Source: Candidatus Altarchaeales archaeon
Lineage (GTDB): Archaea; Altiarchaeota; Altiarchaeia; IMC4; SCGC-AAA252-I15
Direction: 5' to 3'
Assembly (NCBI GenBank): GCA_014727915.1
Contig: WJMO01000006.1
Location: forward strand, 1-64,000
Length of the DNA: 64,000 nucleotides
Under the pieces are notes generated by a model that was not told the DNA's origin, made no database searches, and saw only the letters and a program-made list of their open reading frames with translations. Of this stretch, positions 41,167-50,609 are shown piece by piece. Position numbers and translations under genes: made by a program. Numbering within the stretch: the first letter of the stretch is position 1; each line of letters opens with the position of its first letter.

Positions 41167-44100
41167 GCGATACCAGGAGTCCCTGAGGGACGCCATTGAC
41201 AGGATATACAGTGTGGGAGCTGCTGCGAGGGAGAAGAGCCTAGACCCCCGGCGTGAGGTCGAGGCCATGCCCGCGGGAGACCTGGCCGCTAGGGTTGAGG
41301 GACTGGTGGGCCCGGAGGGCATAGCAGATAAGATCCGGAGCCTGGGTAGGGATAACCTGTCTGATATCGTCGACTTCATATTGGAGGCGAAATCCGGGGA
41401 GGACCGGGAAGCTCAGATAGAGCAGGCGCTGAGGACCTCCCTCGCCATATTGACGGAGGGTGTTGTGGCGGCCCCCATCGAGGGCATATCAGGGGTCAAG
41501 GTGAGGGAGAACCCTGACGGGAGCGAGTACCTTAGCATATACTTCGCAGGGCCCATAAGGAGCGCTGGGGGGACTGCCCAGGGCCTTGCATGCCTGGTCG
41601 GCGATTACATAAGGACCAAGATCGGGTTGCTGGGTTACCGGCCCACCGGGGACGAGGTGGAACGCTATGTTGAGGAGATTAAGCTGTATGACGAGCGGGC
41701 CAGCAGGCTGCAGTACATGCCAAGCGAGGACGAGATACGGAAGATAGTCAGCAAACTGGCGGTGTGCGTGGACGGGGACCCGACCGAGGTCTTTGAGGTG
41801 GCCATACACAGGGACCTGAAGAGGGTGGACTCCAACAGGATACGTGGGGGCATGTGCCTTGTCATAGCAGAGGGCCTGGCTCAGAAGAGCCTGAAGGTCA
41901 TGCGCCACGCGGATAAGCTGGGATTGGACTGGAGCTGGCTGGGAGAGCTGAAGAAGAACGCCACCACCTCCGATGAGCACAAGCCTAAGGCAAAGTTCAT
42001 GGACGAGGTCGTGGGTGGCAGGCCAATATTCTCGGCTCCCTCTGCAAAGGGGGGTTTCAGGCTGAGGTACGGGCACAGCAGGTGCAATGGGATAGCGGGC
42101 AAGTCAATGCACCCCGCTACTCTGATACTATTGGACGATTTCATAGCAACCGGCACGCAGGTCAAGGTTGAGAAGCCTGGCAAGGGATGTATCGTGACGG
42201 AATGCGACACCATAGACGGCCCTGTGGTGCTGCTGGAGGACGGTTCGGTCCGACGGGTAGAATCCAGGAGTGAAGCCTACGAGATGAAGGACAGGGTTAA
42301 GGAGATAATGTTCCTCGGGGACATACTCGTCTCATATGGGGATTTCCTTCAGACCAACACCAAGCTCATACCCTCAGGGTATGTGGAGGAGTGGTGGAGC
42401 GGAGAGTCGGGAGTCAACGAGGTCCCAAGCCCGGATGATGCTGTGAGGATATCCATGGAGGGGAACATACCATTGCATCCCAGGTACACCTACCACTGGT
42501 GCGACATAAGGGCTTCGCAGCTGAAGACCCTCGTTGACTGGCTGGCAACGGGGGAGCTGGACGGTAGCCTCAGCGTTGATAACAATGATCAGACTGCTAA
42601 GAGGGTTTTGGAGGAGCTTGGAGTCCCCCATGAGGTCCGAGAGGGCAAGGTGGTGATAGATGAAGCTGCTCCGCTGATGGTGCAGCTAGGGCTTGAAGGA
42701 CTGGACCGCAGAGGTTTTGACAAGGCCCTCACATCGCTTGATGAGGGGTCCAGCGGATACGACCTCGTCTGCAAGGCATGCAAGGTTCCTGTGAGGAAGA
42801 AGGTCGGGTCTTACATCGGCTGCAGGATGGGCCGGCCCGAGAAGGCTCGGGAGCGTAAGATGCAGCCTGCAGTTCATGGACTCTTCCCTATAGGCAACGC
42901 TGGGGGGAGGGAGCGAAGCATAAACGCGGCGGTGGAGAGGAACAGGGTGGAGGTGGAGGTGTCACAGTTCGTCTGCCCCCAATGCAGGAGGAGGATGATG
43001 CATCCCTTCTGCAGGGACTGCAATGCCAAAGCCGTTGGGGTCAGGTTCTGCAGGCTCTGCGGATACGCAGGGGATATGGAGACATGCCCGAAATGCAATG
43101 TGCACACGAGGCAGTACTCGAAGACCCATGTGGAGCTGAAGTCCCTGTGGGATGAGGCCATACGGAAGGTGGGGAAGTCCACGACCGTCAAGGGGGTCAT
43201 GGGCATGATATCCGAGAGCAAGATACCAGAGCCCGTGGAGAAGGGCCTGTTAAGGGCTTTGAACGGGATATACGTGTTCAAGGACGGGACCAGCAGGTTC
43301 GACGCGACTGACGCGCCGCTCACGCACTTCAGACCAGCGGAGATAGGGATGACCGTTGAGGGGATACGGGAACTCGGGTACGTCCGGGACTGGAAGGGTG
43401 AGGAGCTCGTCTCAGACGGGCAGGTGGTCGAGTTGATGGCCCAGGACATAATAGTCTCGGAATACTGCGGAACATACCTCGTGAGGATAGCGAAGTTCGT
43501 GGATGAGCTGCTGAGGAAATTCTACGGAATGGAAGCGTTCTACAACGTAGACGCCAGGGAGGAGATGATAGGCCACCTGGTTGCTGGCCTGGCGCCGCAC
43601 ACGTCAGCCGCGGTTGTGGGAAGGATAATAGGCTACACTAAGGCTAACGTATGCTATGCTCACCCGTTCTGGCACGCAGCCAAGAGGCGGAACTGCGACG
43701 GCGACGAGGACAGCATCATGCTTTTGTTGGACGTGCTGTTGAACTTCAGCAGGAGCTACCTACCCCAGAAACGCGGCGGTAAGATGGACGCGCCCCTCGT
43801 TGTGACCACCATAATGGACCCGCGCGAGATAGACGACGAAGCCCATAAGATGGAGATAGTCACAGAATATGGGAAGGAGTTCTACCTGAAGACGCTCGAG
43901 GAGGTGAACCCCTCCGACGTGGACGTTAAGGTAGTGCAGAGGGTACTGGACGAAAACCCCTTCGAGAGCATAGGCTTCACCCACGACACATCGGATGTTA
44001 CCGGCCCGGTTACCAGCAGCAGGTACGTAACCTTGAAGACGATGCATGAGAAGATGGAGGCACAGCTGGCGGTCGCTGAGAAGATTAGGGCCATAGACGA

Positions 44101-44437
44101 GAAGGAGGTCGCTGAGATCGTCATCAACAGCCATTTCCTAAGGGATACCTACGGGAACCTGAGGGCGTTCAGCAGGCAGCGTTTCAGGTGCGTGAAATGC
44201 AACGAGAACTACAGGAGGGTTCCTTTGGCGGGGAAGTGCAAGAAATGCGGCGGCAGGCTGTTGCTGACCGTCAGCGCAGGTAACATAACGAAGTATCTTA
44301 GGATGAGCATGGACATGGCAGAGAAGTACCAGCTGTCGGAATATCTGAAATCCAGGCTACGACTCTTGGAGAAGGACGTGGAGTCGCTGACCGTGAACGA
44401 CCTGGAGAAGCAGGTCAGCCTCGCGGACTTCATGTGA
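41150..44437 (+). CDS. polC: DNA polymerase D large subunit DP2
   Basis: This 1095-residue protein is the catalytic subunit of PolD, specific to archaea. Early conserved parts include SIYFAGPIRSAGGTAQGL. Zinc-binding Cys clusters lie near residues 540-660 (CKACKVPV, CPQCRRRM, CRLCGYAGD, CPKCNVH). The catalytic region has N-C-D-G-D-E-D-S followed by LLLDVLLNFSRSYLPQ and the Lys-rich KRGGKMDAPLV, and a last zinc element (CVKCNENY...CKKCGG) lies near the C-terminus. The length equals intein-free homologs and the catalytic motif is uninterrupted, so no intein is present. Confidence 0.96.
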   Translation: MDENVRRYQESLRDAIDRIYSVGAAAREKSLDPRREVEAMPAGDLAARVEGLVGPEGIADKIRSLGRDNLSDIVDFILEAKSGEDREAQIEQALRTSLAILTEGVVAAPIEGISGVKVRENPDGSEYLSIYFAGPIRSAGGTAQGLACLVGDYIRTKIGLLGYRPTGDEVERYVEEIKLYDERASRLQYMPSEDEIRKIVSKLAVCVDGDPTEVFEVAIHRDLKRVDSNRIRGGMCLVIAEGLAQKSLKVMRHADKLGLDWSWLGELKKNATTSDEHKPKAKFMDEVVGGRPIFSAPSAKGGFRLRYGHSRCNGIAGKSMHPATLILLDDFIATGTQVKVEKPGKGCIVTECDTIDGPVVLLEDGSVRRVESRSEAYEMKDRVKEIMFLGDILVSYGDFLQTNTKLIPSGYVEEWWSGESGVNEVPSPDDAVRISMEGNIPLHPRYTYHWCDIRASQLKTLVDWLATGELDGSLSVDNNDQTAKRVLEELGVPHEVREGKVVIDEAAPLMVQLGLEGLDRRGFDKALTSLDEGSSGYDLVCKACKVPVRKKVGSYIGCRMGRPEKARERKMQPAVHGLFPIGNAGGRERSINAAVERNRVEVEVSQFVCPQCRRRMMHPFCRDCNAKAVGVRFCRLCGYAGDMETCPKCNVHTRQYSKTHVELKSLWDEAIRKVGKSTTVKGVMGMISESKIPEPVEKGLLRALNGIYVFKDGTSRFDATDAPLTHFRPAEIGMTVEGIRELGYVRDWKGEELVSDGQVVELMAQDIIVSEYCGTYLVRIAKFVDELLRKFYGMEAFYNVDAREEMIGHLVAGLAPHTSAAVVGRIIGYTKANVCYAHPFWHAAKRRNCDGDEDSIMLLLDVLLNFSRSYLPQKRGGKMDAPLVVTTIMDPREIDDEAHKMEIVTEYGKEFYLKTLEEVNPSDVDVKVVQRVLDENPFESIGFTHDTSDVTGPVTSSRYVTLKTMHEKMEAQLAVAEKIRAIDEKEVAEIVINSHFLRDTYGNLRAFSRQRFRCVKCNENYRRVPLAGKCKKCGGRLLLTVSAGNITKYLRMSMDMAEKYQLSEYLKSRLRLLEKDVESLTVNDLEKQVSLADFM

Positions 44438-44443
44438 AAACGC

Positions 44444-44926
44444 CTATTTCCGGGACTCTACCTCCAAGAACACCCTGGTCCTCGCCTCTCTCGATTCAGG
44501 GTCTTGCTCGTTCCTGGCTGTGACGTCGATGGTGTACCTGCCCTCGAGTATGCCAGGCTTTGTCTTGACCTTAAACGATGTCTTCCTCGTTCCCTGAGGG
44601 CCTATGGGTATGCTCATGCTACGGTAGGATTGGGTGTAGGATTCCTCGAAGTATATGTCGTCGTCGTTCGCATTCCCTTCGACGACCAATGTGGCCTTCT
44701 CATCGGATTCGACATTCTTCAGCTCTATCTGCAGGGTAGTGGAACCGCCAGGCGGTATCTTCGCAGGGTCTGCCTTCACCTTCAAGCCGACGCCGCCGGT
44801 GACCCTGAACCCAGAGGGCATTGACGTGAAGAGCAGGGCCGCGACCGCTACCAAGAGCAGAACTGCTATGACAGACCTCCACCGTATCCTGTAAACTATA
44901 GACCTTATCCTCGTTATGCCTGACAT
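44444..44926 (-). CDS. Membrane-anchored Ig-like domain protein
   Basis: This 160-residue protein has a basic N-terminus and one membrane helix (about 18-35, SVIAVLLLVAVAALLFTS). About 120 residues of beta-rich sequence follow, with the pattern PPGGSTTLQIELKN and GRYTIDVTARNE typical of CARDB or other Ig-like extracellular domains. I infer an outward-facing domain. The partner is unknown. It is convergent with DP2 and divergent from mtnP. Confidence 0.62.
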   Translation of the reverse strand: MSGITRIRSIVYRIRWRSVIAVLLLVAVAALLFTSMPSGFRVTGGVGLKVKADPAKIPPGGSTTLQIELKNVESDEKATLVVEGNANDDDIYFEESYTQSYRSMSIPIGPQGTRKTSFKVKTKPGILEGRYTIDVTARNEQDPESREARTRVFLEVESRK

Positions 44927-44964
44927 CTCTTTTTAACTATCGTCAAGAATAAATAAAAGAACGG

Positions 44965-45654
44965 GTGAATGATGTGATAGGGTTGATTGGAGGCACTCTC
45001 CTGCCTGAAACAAGATTGCTCGGCGAATGCGAGGAAAGGAGCGTGGATACACCCTATGGCGGGGTTGATCTGCTGGCCGGCCCTGATGCCGCGTTCATAA
45101 ACAGGCACCGCGGGGATGTGCCGCCGCACAGGGTAAACCACAGGGCCAACATATGGGCGCTCAAGAGCCTGACTGACACTGTCATAGGCGTTGGTTCTGC
45201 TGGAAGCTTGAAGGCGGGTCTGACACCTCCCGTGATAATAGTGCCCTCTGACTACATCGAATTGGAGCCGGTGACATTCTACGACGAGGAGATAAAGCAT
45301 GTCACCCCCGGCTTCGACGAAGACCTTCGGAACTCAATATTGAGGGTGGCTGGAGAAAACGGCATAAAGGTCCAGGGGGGAGTGTATTACCAGACAAGGG
45401 GCCCGAGGTTGGAGACGAAGGCGGAGATAAGGATGATGGCAGACTACGCGGACATCGTCGGCATGACCATAGGCTCGGAGGCGACGCTCGCACGGGAGGC
45501 GGGTCTGAAGTATGCTGCCATATGCTGCGCGGACAACTTCGCCCATGGGATAGCGGATGAGAAGCTCGACTTCGAGGCGGTGAAGGAGATATCAAGGAAG
45601 AACAGCATCTTGGTCGAGGAGCTTCTAGCAGAGGTTTTGGAGGAGCTACGTTGA
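44965..45654 (+). CDS. mtnP: MTA/MTI phosphorylase family nucleoside phosphorylase
   Basis: This 229-residue member of purine nucleoside phosphorylase family 2 has IGLIGGTLLP at the phosphate loop and NRHRGDVPPHRVNHRAN, the usual MTAP RH-x-x-x-H-x-P-x-x-V-N/NYRANI pattern. VIGVGSAGSLK, YYQTRGPRLETKAEI and VGMTIGSEATLARE follow. It cleaves 5'-methylthio- or 5'-deoxy-nucleosides with phosphate. It is shorter than the usual 250-270 residues. The start is a GTG at 44965 or 44974. Its stop overlaps the TTG start of the deaminase gene, so the two act in one salvage pathway. Confidence 0.88.
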   Translation: MNDVIGLIGGTLLPETRLLGECEERSVDTPYGGVDLLAGPDAAFINRHRGDVPPHRVNHRANIWALKSLTDTVIGVGSAGSLKAGLTPPVIIVPSDYIELEPVTFYDEEIKHVTPGFDEDLRNSILRVAGENGIKVQGGVYYQTRGPRLETKAEIRMMADYADIVGMTIGSEATLAREAGLKYAAICCADNFAHGIADEKLDFEAVKEISRKNSILVEELLAEVLEELR

Positions 45655-46898
45655 GTGTATTGATAAAGGACGTGCTGTTGGACGGGGAGGAGACCAGCAT
45701 ATACGTCGAGGAGAACACCATCAGAGGTATCGGATCTGACGCCGAAGCTGACAGGACCGTGGACGGGAGGGGTAAGGCCGCGATACCGGGTATGGTGAAC
45801 ACCCACACACACGCGGCCATGACCCTGTTCAGGGGATACGCGGACGACCTGCGCCTGCAGGAGTGGCTCCAGGAGCACATATGGCCCGCGGAAGCTAAGC
45901 TGACCGAAGAGGACGTTTACTGGGGCACCAGGCTCGCGTGCCTGGAGATGGTCAAGACGGGCACCACCTGCTTCAACGACATGTACTGGCATCTTAAAGG
46001 CGCTGTCAAGGCGGTGGAGGACTCGGGCATAAGGGGTGTGCTGAACAGCGTGTTCATAGACAAGTTCAACAAGGAAGACGCGAAGAAGCAGAGAAAACAG
46101 GCCGAGAAGGAGATGAAGGATGTCAAAGCATGTTCCAGGGTCACGCTGGCCCTCGGACCCCATGCGATCTACACGGTGACAGAGGAGAGCCTACAGTGGG
46201 CCAGAGAATACTCGGACAAGCACGATGTGCTGGTCCACTTCCACCTGAGCGAGACCGCCAAGGAGGTCGAGGACTGCAAGGAGGAGACTGGTATGCGTCC
46301 GGTCGAATACTTGGACAGCATAGGATTCCTGGGCCCCAACCTCGTATGCGCCCACTGCGTCTGGCTGGACGACAGGGAGATACGGTTGATGGGTGAGAGC
46401 GGCGTGAAGGTCTCCCACTGCCCCACATCCAACATGAAGCTCTCCGTCGGCGAAGCACTCGACTATGAGAAGCTGAAGCATGCCGGAGTCTGCGTGTCTC
46501 TCGGCACAGACGGATGCGCCAGCAACAACACCCTGGACATGTTCGAATCGATGAAGAACGCCGCCCTCCTTCAGAAGATATGGTACGGAGACCCCACCCG
46601 CCTGCCCGCTGGCGAAGCCTTCCGGATGGGCACCTCAGAGGGGGCGAAGGCACTGAAGTTGGACACTGGAGCGATAGAGGAGGGAAGGCTCGCGGACATA
46701 GTGCTCGTGGACTTGAAAAGGCCCGAGCTCACACCACACCACAACCTGGTATCGGACCTCGTGTACAGCGCCAGCGGAGGGTGCGTTGACACCGTAATCT
46801 GCGACGGAGAGGTGATAATGGAGAACGGGAGGGTGGATGGTGAGGAGGAGGTCATGGAGAAGGCAGAGGAGATAGTGGGCGACCTGTTTTCGAGGTAG
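45651..46898 (+). CDS. dadD: 5'-deoxyadenosine / MTA / SAH deaminase
   Basis: This 415-residue amidohydrolase of the MtaD/DadD group has the metal motif MVNTHTHAAMTLFRGYADD (about 46-64). VHFHLSET, CAHCVWLDD and SLGTDGCASNNTLDMF supply His and Asp ligands, with the usual N-terminal and C-terminal beta strands. In methanogens such an enzyme deaminates 5'-deoxyadenosine made by radical SAM enzymes, as well as MTA and SAH. The start is a TTG overlapping the mtnP stop (TTGA), preceded by GGAGGAG at a good distance. Confidence 0.87.
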   Translation: MSVLIKDVLLDGEETSIYVEENTIRGIGSDAEADRTVDGRGKAAIPGMVNTHTHAAMTLFRGYADDLRLQEWLQEHIWPAEAKLTEEDVYWGTRLACLEMVKTGTTCFNDMYWHLKGAVKAVEDSGIRGVLNSVFIDKFNKEDAKKQRKQAEKEMKDVKACSRVTLALGPHAIYTVTEESLQWAREYSDKHDVLVHFHLSETAKEVEDCKEETGMRPVEYLDSIGFLGPNLVCAHCVWLDDREIRLMGESGVKVSHCPTSNMKLSVGEALDYEKLKHAGVCVSLGTDGCASNNTLDMFESMKNAALLQKIWYGDPTRLPAGEAFRMGTSEGAKALKLDTGAIEEGRLADIVLVDLKRPELTPHHNLVSDLVYSASGGCVDTVICDGEVIMENGRVDGEEEVMEKAEEIVGDLFSR

Positions 46899-46903
46899 GT
46901 TGG

Positions 46904-48988
46904 ATGGCATCCGAGGAGAACATAGCTAGGATAATATATGCCCTCCCCGTTGTCGTCTTCGCCCTGTTCCTGATACATTTCATAAGATGTGACGAGTACC
47001 CGAACCACCTCGAGCTCGGAGACGTGCGACTGGCAGACTCCATCGACATGGGCGACTTTTTATCTGAGAAGTGGCACAGCTACTGGAACCCTGAAAAGGG
47101 CGCAGGCAACATTCGTTCATGGACGTTGGACAGCAGGATAAACGACAGGGTGAGCGAGGACGAATGCCGGTCGCGGAACCAACATGAGAAGTTCATGATG
47201 AGCACCGTCCGGGGGAGGGACCACATCCTCGTCGTCAGGATGTACAAGGGAGACAACAGGACCTCCGTGTCCGTTAACGGCGAACCTTTAGGCCTTCTCG
47301 AATATCCTGAAAACCAGGACCTGCAGGGGTGGAGATACCAGACCGCGGTTATACCGGGGGAGAGGGTGGTAGGGGATGATATAAGCATATGGTTGGACAG
47401 CGAGAGCACCGACACCCTCGTGAACACATGCCATGTAATGCTATACACCAGCTCAACGGCTGGTGAGAGGATGTCTTTGGCTTTTCTCAAGGCTCTTGCC
47501 TGCACCACAGTGGTTTCGGCTGCCGCATATGTTATCTGCACCCTCTACTCTAGGAGGAATATCACCCTCATGATATTCATCCTGGGGCTCATACCGCCGA
47601 TTATCTACTCATACTATGTGATGGACGCCCAGACACACGTCCCCGACAACATCTCCATACTTTTCCAGTCCCGGGTTTTCGCATCCGGCAGGCTCTATGG
47701 GAGGGCGCCGGAGATGCCGGAGTTCTTCGGCTTCAAGTTCGCTGTGATGGAGGAGGGCAGGTGGTACAGCAGGTACGAGCCGGGGCACGCCCTCACCCTC
47801 CTACCAGGTGTAGTGGCGGGGGTTCCCTGGGCGGTCAATCCACTGTTGGGGGCTTTGACCATGGTTGTGACATACTTGGCAGGCAAGCACATGTTCGATG
47901 ATAGGACAGGATACTATGCCGCGATGTTGGGTGTGGCGTCGCCGCTTTACATATACTTAGCTGGCTCTTTCTTCAGGCATGTTCCAGCAACTCTCTATCT
48001 CTCAGCCTTCCTATTGTCATATTTCCTGGGTGAAAAACGAGGACAGCCGAGATACTATCTCATGTCTGCAGTCTTCCTGGGCATGGCCTTGACAACGCGT
48101 TTCGGGGCTTCCCTGGCATACGCACTCCCGGTAATAGCATACCACACAAAAATGGCGGCTGGAGAATCCAGGTTGAGGGACGTGTCCAAGTGGATGTTGC
48201 TGATCCTGTTGGGGTTCATGGCTGGGTTGTCCGCCTACAACATGGTCCTGTCCGGTGATGCGGGCACTCTCATATTCAACACCGCAGAGAGAGGGGACAG
48301 CATAGGCTTCGGCCCTGAAAAAGGTTCCTGGCCCATGTATGGCGGAACAGGGCACACTCCCTCAAAGGGCATCTTCAACGTCTTATTGAACCTGGAGAGG
48401 ATGAACGATAGGTTCCTAGGATGGCCTGTGCTGATATTCGGCGCTGTGCTTTTCCTGGGTTACAAGAAGGACAGGTGGGACTGGATGATAGCCTCGATAA
48501 TAGCCACATACGTCCTAAGCCAGATGATTTACTGGGCCAACGGAGACACCCCGAACCCGAGATACTTCTTCGAGATAACCCCCCTGGCGCTGTTGCTGAT
48601 CGCGAGGGGAATACGGGGTGTGAGCAGAGGGGAAACGCTATTCGTGGCCTTCCTGATTTTGACTGTTGTGAGCTCGTTCGCGGAGCTTGGGCAGACTCTT
48701 GACGGTTACCTCCCGAGGGATGAGTCCTACTCTGACCTAAAGAGGATGATCGACCACGAGGTAGAGGACAACTCGGTGGTGTTCATCAGAGGCTACAATC
48801 ACGTCTACTTCGCATACTTGAACGCGCCATCCGCAGACGGTAGGATAGTCTACCCCAGGTGGGTCAGCAGGAGTGGGAACCGAAAACTCATGATAAGCCA
48901 TTACCCCGGGAGGAGATGCTACGTCTTTGAGAAGTCCGATGAGATAGAGCCGATATTGTCATCTTGTGACTTCATGCCCTCATCCTAG
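46904..48988 (+). CDS. GT-C glycosyltransferase with N-terminal beta-sandwich module
   Basis: This 694-residue membrane protein has a first helix near 9-26. An extracytoplasmic jelly-roll-like module (about 35-195) follows, ending in a second helix. From about 235 the GT-C core follows, with SRVFASGRLYGRAPEMP and WYSRYEPGHALTLLPG as loop 1, and about ten helices. The inserted module has the S-V-N-G-E-P-L-G turn and W-R-Y-Q-T strand seen in the C-terminal modules of the GT-C protein at 13947. The module has thus been moved from one end to the other. It starts five bases after dadD. Confidence 0.72.
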   Translation: MASEENIARIIYALPVVVFALFLIHFIRCDEYPNHLELGDVRLADSIDMGDFLSEKWHSYWNPEKGAGNIRSWTLDSRINDRVSEDECRSRNQHEKFMMSTVRGRDHILVVRMYKGDNRTSVSVNGEPLGLLEYPENQDLQGWRYQTAVIPGERVVGDDISIWLDSESTDTLVNTCHVMLYTSSTAGERMSLAFLKALACTTVVSAAAYVICTLYSRRNITLMIFILGLIPPIIYSYYVMDAQTHVPDNISILFQSRVFASGRLYGRAPEMPEFFGFKFAVMEEGRWYSRYEPGHALTLLPGVVAGVPWAVNPLLGALTMVVTYLAGKHMFDDRTGYYAAMLGVASPLYIYLAGSFFRHVPATLYLSAFLLSYFLGEKRGQPRYYLMSAVFLGMALTTRFGASLAYALPVIAYHTKMAAGESRLRDVSKWMLLILLGFMAGLSAYNMVLSGDAGTLIFNTAERGDSIGFGPEKGSWPMYGGTGHTPSKGIFNVLLNLERMNDRFLGWPVLIFGAVLFLGYKKDRWDWMIASIIATYVLSQMIYWANGDTPNPRYFFEITPLALLLIARGIRGVSRGETLFVAFLILTVVSSFAELGQTLDGYLPRDESYSDLKRMIDHEVEDNSVVFIRGYNHVYFAYLNAPSADGRIVYPRWVSRSGNRKLMISHYPGRRCYVFEKSDEIEPILSSCDFMPSS

Positions 48989-49678
48989 GAGTCGCCATCT
49001 GACAACCTTCAGCGCGTAGACCACGCCGGTGACCACCAACATAGCCCTTCTAGTGTATGAGAGCTTTGTCTTGCCTATGCGGGGCCTGAAGTCCGTGTCA
49101 ACCTCCTCGACCTCCAAACCCGACATGTAGGCGGTGGAAAGCCAGTCATAACACCAGGAGAAACCGTTTTCGGTGAGTTTTGGCAGCATCTTCTCGACTG
49201 AGTCGCGGGTGAAACCCCAGTATCCCGTGAGCGCATCGCGTATCTGCCATCCCATCACCACGGAGAGGATGGCCTGTATCGTCTTCTTCACGAGTATGGT
49301 GGGCCAGCCGAGGACCTGCTTCTGCTTCTTGAAATCCCGCACGCCCAACGCCACGTCCGCGCCTGACTCTAGCCTTGAGAGCATCTTCGGAAGGTCGGGC
49401 GGGCTGTCCGTGTAGTCTGAGTCCATCTGGAACATGTAATCATAGCCATGCTCCAGGAAGTACTCCATGCCCGTTTTCAAACCGCTGCCCTGGCCACGGC
49501 CGTATTTGGCTTCCAGGACCTTCCAACCCAGTTCTTTGGCAACCTCGACAGTCCTGTCGGTGCTGTAGCTGTCGACGACGAGAACGTCGAATCCGCCGGG
49601 TATCTCGGGAGCTAGCTTGACTAGGGCTGCTTCCTCGTTTAGGGTCGGAAGCACGAGCAGCGACTTCGCTCCGTCCAT
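48980..49678 (-). CDS. GT2 family polyprenyl-phosphate sugar synthase-like glycosyltransferase
   Basis: This 232-residue GT-A fold enzyme has LLVLPTLNEEAAL at the nucleotide site, VDSYSTDRT, the DxD motif in MFQMDSDYTDSPPDL, and RDALTGYWGFTRD near the acceptor site. It resembles dolichol-phosphate mannose synthases, which charge polyprenyl phosphate with a sugar from a nucleotide donor. One hydrophobic segment near the C-terminus could bind the membrane. It would supply the lipid-linked donor for the four GT-C enzymes in this window (inference). It is convergent with the GT-C gene, overlapping nine bases. Confidence 0.82.
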   Translation of the reverse strand: MDGAKSLLVLPTLNEEAALVKLAPEIPGGFDVLVVDSYSTDRTVEVAKELGWKVLEAKYGRGQGSGLKTGMEYFLEHGYDYMFQMDSDYTDSPPDLPKMLSRLESGADVALGVRDFKKQKQVLGWPTILVKKTIQAILSVVMGWQIRDALTGYWGFTRDSVEKMLPKLTENGFSWCYDWLSTAYMSGLEVEEVDTDFRPRIGKTKLSYTRRAMLVVTGVVYALKVVRWRLLG

Positions 49679-49737
49679 GAAATGATTGTGAAGTCTATCA
49701 TTATAACTTTAAACGCAGACTACCATGTTTAAGGGAT

Positions 49738-50301
49738 ATGCTGGAACTGCTTCGTAAGTCCCTGGAAGATGCGCCGGTTATGAGGAGGGGCGAGTACAAT
49801 TATTTCATACATCCTCTGACGGACAGCATACCACCCATAGAGCCAGGGCTTGTCAGGGAGGTGTGTGAGGCGATAGAGAGACGCGCCGACCTGGACGTGG
49901 ACTATATCGTCACCATGGAAGCCATGGGCATCCACATCTCGGCTGTGCTTTCCCAGATGACCGGCCTGCCATTGAACATAGTGAGGAAGCGTTCCTACGG
50001 CCTCCCCGGGGAGGTGGTGTTGGACCAGAGCACCGGCTACAGCAGGGGCGAGATGTACCTGAACTCCGTGAGGAAGGGGGACATCGTCACGGTCGTGGAT
50101 GCGGTCATAAGCACGGGGGGTACGTTGAAGGCCGTCCTATCCGGTCTCCGGAGAGCGGGGGCGATAGTAAAGGACGTGATATGCGTGATAGAGAGGGGGG
50201 ACGGCCTCAGGGGCGTTGAGGAGTGCACCGGGTTCACCGTGAAGACGCTGGCTAAGATAGAGGTTGGTGAAAAAGTGGATATCGTCAGGGTCTTGGATTA
50301 A
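49738..50301 (+). CDS. hpt: Archaeal hypoxanthine/purine phosphoribosyltransferase
   Basis: This 187-residue enzyme of purine salvage has the PRPP-binding motif VTVVDAVISTGGTLKAV (about 118-134). The archaeal HPRT start NYFIHPLTDSIPPIEPGLVREV (split at SIPP/IEPG) is also present. IVTMEAMGIHISAVLSQMTGLP forms the flexible part of the type I PRT fold. It converts hypoxanthine or a related purine with PRPP to the nucleotide. This could complete the salvage started by dadD and mtnP, which release hypoxanthine. A TTTAAA element about 28 bases before the ATG supports the start. Confidence 0.88.
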   Translation: MLELLRKSLEDAPVMRRGEYNYFIHPLTDSIPPIEPGLVREVCEAIERRADLDVDYIVTMEAMGIHISAVLSQMTGLPLNIVRKRSYGLPGEVVLDQSTGYSRGEMYLNSVRKGDIVTVVDAVISTGGTLKAVLSGLRRAGAIVKDVICVIERGDGLRGVEECTGFTVKTLAKIEVGEKVDIVRVLD

Positions 50302-50327
50302 AAAACGAGTATTACAGATTAGTTACG

Positions 50328-50609
50328 ATGGCGACGGTGATAGAGGCGGGTCAGAGGCAGACGTCATCAGAGATAGCGCAGGCAGCCCAGCTGATCCAGG
50401 AGACATCACGAGTTGAAACAGCGCACAACGTGCCTATAATAAAGGACAACCTGGCCATAACAACCATATTGAAGTCGAACAACCGGGTTAGCAGGTGGTT
50501 GGACCGGTGCTTCCTGGCCACTGGAAGCCTGAGCAAGAGGACGTTCGGGAGCATAGGAAGGGTATCAACCGTGTTGAACGGGCTTTCCAGGATGGTGAGA
50601 GGTCTTTAG
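50328..50609 (+). CDS. Unknown small protein, operon with the next gene
   Basis: This 93-residue protein has no recognised family. It begins with a helix-prone, Gln/Ala-rich region (EIAQAAQLIQETSRVE) and ends with a basic amphipathic part (SKRTFGSIGRVSTVLN). No signal peptide or strong membrane helix is present. The stop TAG is directly followed by the ATG of the next gene, so they form one unit. Confidence 0.5.
   Translation: MATVIEAGQRQTSSEIAQAAQLIQETSRVETAHNVPIIKDNLAITTILKSNNRVSRWLDRCFLATGSLSKRTFGSIGRVSTVLNGLSRMVRGL

Noticed and set aside
43690-43810. Intein in the PolD large subunit
   Set aside because: The catalytic region NCDGDEDS and the following motifs are continuous and the protein has normal intein-free length.
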